Part shown: piece after piece, positions 63,867 to 64,000 of the stretch | How the letters are laid out: each line of letters opens with the position of its first letter | How positions within the stretch are numbered: the first letter of the stretch is position 1 | DNA from: Flabesymbios commensalis | Lineage: Eukaryota; Annelida; Polychaeta; Terebellida; Flabelligeridae | Direction: 5' to 3' | Length of the DNA: 64,000 bases | NCBI GenBank assembly: GCA_964017125.1 | Contig: OZ024912.1 | Coordinates: 60,304,844 to 60,368,843 of the forward strand | Notes under the pieces: generated by a model | Told to the model about the DNA's origin: nothing | Seen by the model: the letters and a program-made list of their open reading frames with translations, nothing else | Database searches by the model: none | Made by a program: the position numbers and the translations under genes

Positions 63867-64000
63867 TTAACCCTTTAACCGCCAAATTATTCAATCTGCA
63901 TTTTCACCCACTTGAAATTGTGTCTCGCTGACGCGATCCACAAGTGAGTGAAAATCATTCAGATTTGAAAAATGGAGGTCAACTGTTTTCAAATATTGCT
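63867..64000 (+). mobile_element. TTAA MITE family C, cut by the window edge
   Basis: TTAACCCTTTAACCGCCAAA and the cassette with a small deletion in its right arm; continues past 64000. Confidence 0.85.

Overview
This is animal (metazoan) nuclear DNA: AT-rich, with canonical GT-AG introns, fragments of CR1/L2-type LINEs, a tRNA-derived SINE, microsatellites and very many short palindromic DNA transposons. The repeat mix suggests a marine invertebrate, possibly a non-vertebrate deuterostome, but I cannot name the species. There is no sign of bacterial, viral or organellar sequence.

Only one host gene is recognisable: a receptor expression-enhancing protein of the REEP1-4 subfamily (an ER membrane-shaping, TB2/DP1/HVA22-domain protein) on the plus strand. 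Its nine coding exons run from 26602 to 61683, spread over 35 kb, and predict 291 residues with every splice phase agreeing. The ATG is in a 32-base first exon at 26602, about 14 kb upstream of the second exon. The ATG-initiated frame at 40919 overlaps the second exon but is a decoy whose first part is intron.

Layout. 1-26.3 kb: intergenic and repeat-dense. It holds LINE pieces, a 49-bp minisatellite, a SINE, clusters of TTAA-flanked MITEs, a (TTGA)n tract, a 21-bp minisatellite, a 5.3-kb DNA transposon (17219-22520) nested in a LINE, two remnants of a transposon-associated protein family, an inverted repeat and a tandem array near 24-25 kb, and an (ATT)n tract. 26.3-26.63 kb: REEP promoter, 5' UTR and exon 1. 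26.63-40.95 kb: intron 1, with interleaved fold-backs, two abutting perfect palindromes, a hAT-like MITE and a 168-bp satellite. 40.95-44.12 kb: exons 2-4. 44.12-56 kb: intron 4, full of MITEs, ending in a sense LINE piece. 56-61.7 kb: exons 5-9. Exon 5 runs straight into a roughly 1.5-kb minisatellite whose unit contains the end of that exon and its 5' splice site. 61.7-64 kb: 3' UTR or flank with more MITEs.

Two themes dominate. First, several MITE families end in TTAA plus CCC, as piggyBac-type elements do. They often share one TTAA with a neighbour, and several carry the same internal hairpin cassette although their ends differ. Second, a separate fold-back family, with ends like CAGCAAACACGAG and a GTTGGCCCAAC-type core, occurs in more than twenty whole or partial copies, including one 270 bases upstream of REEP exon 2. 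The most unusual single structure is the splice-site minisatellite after REEP exon 5.
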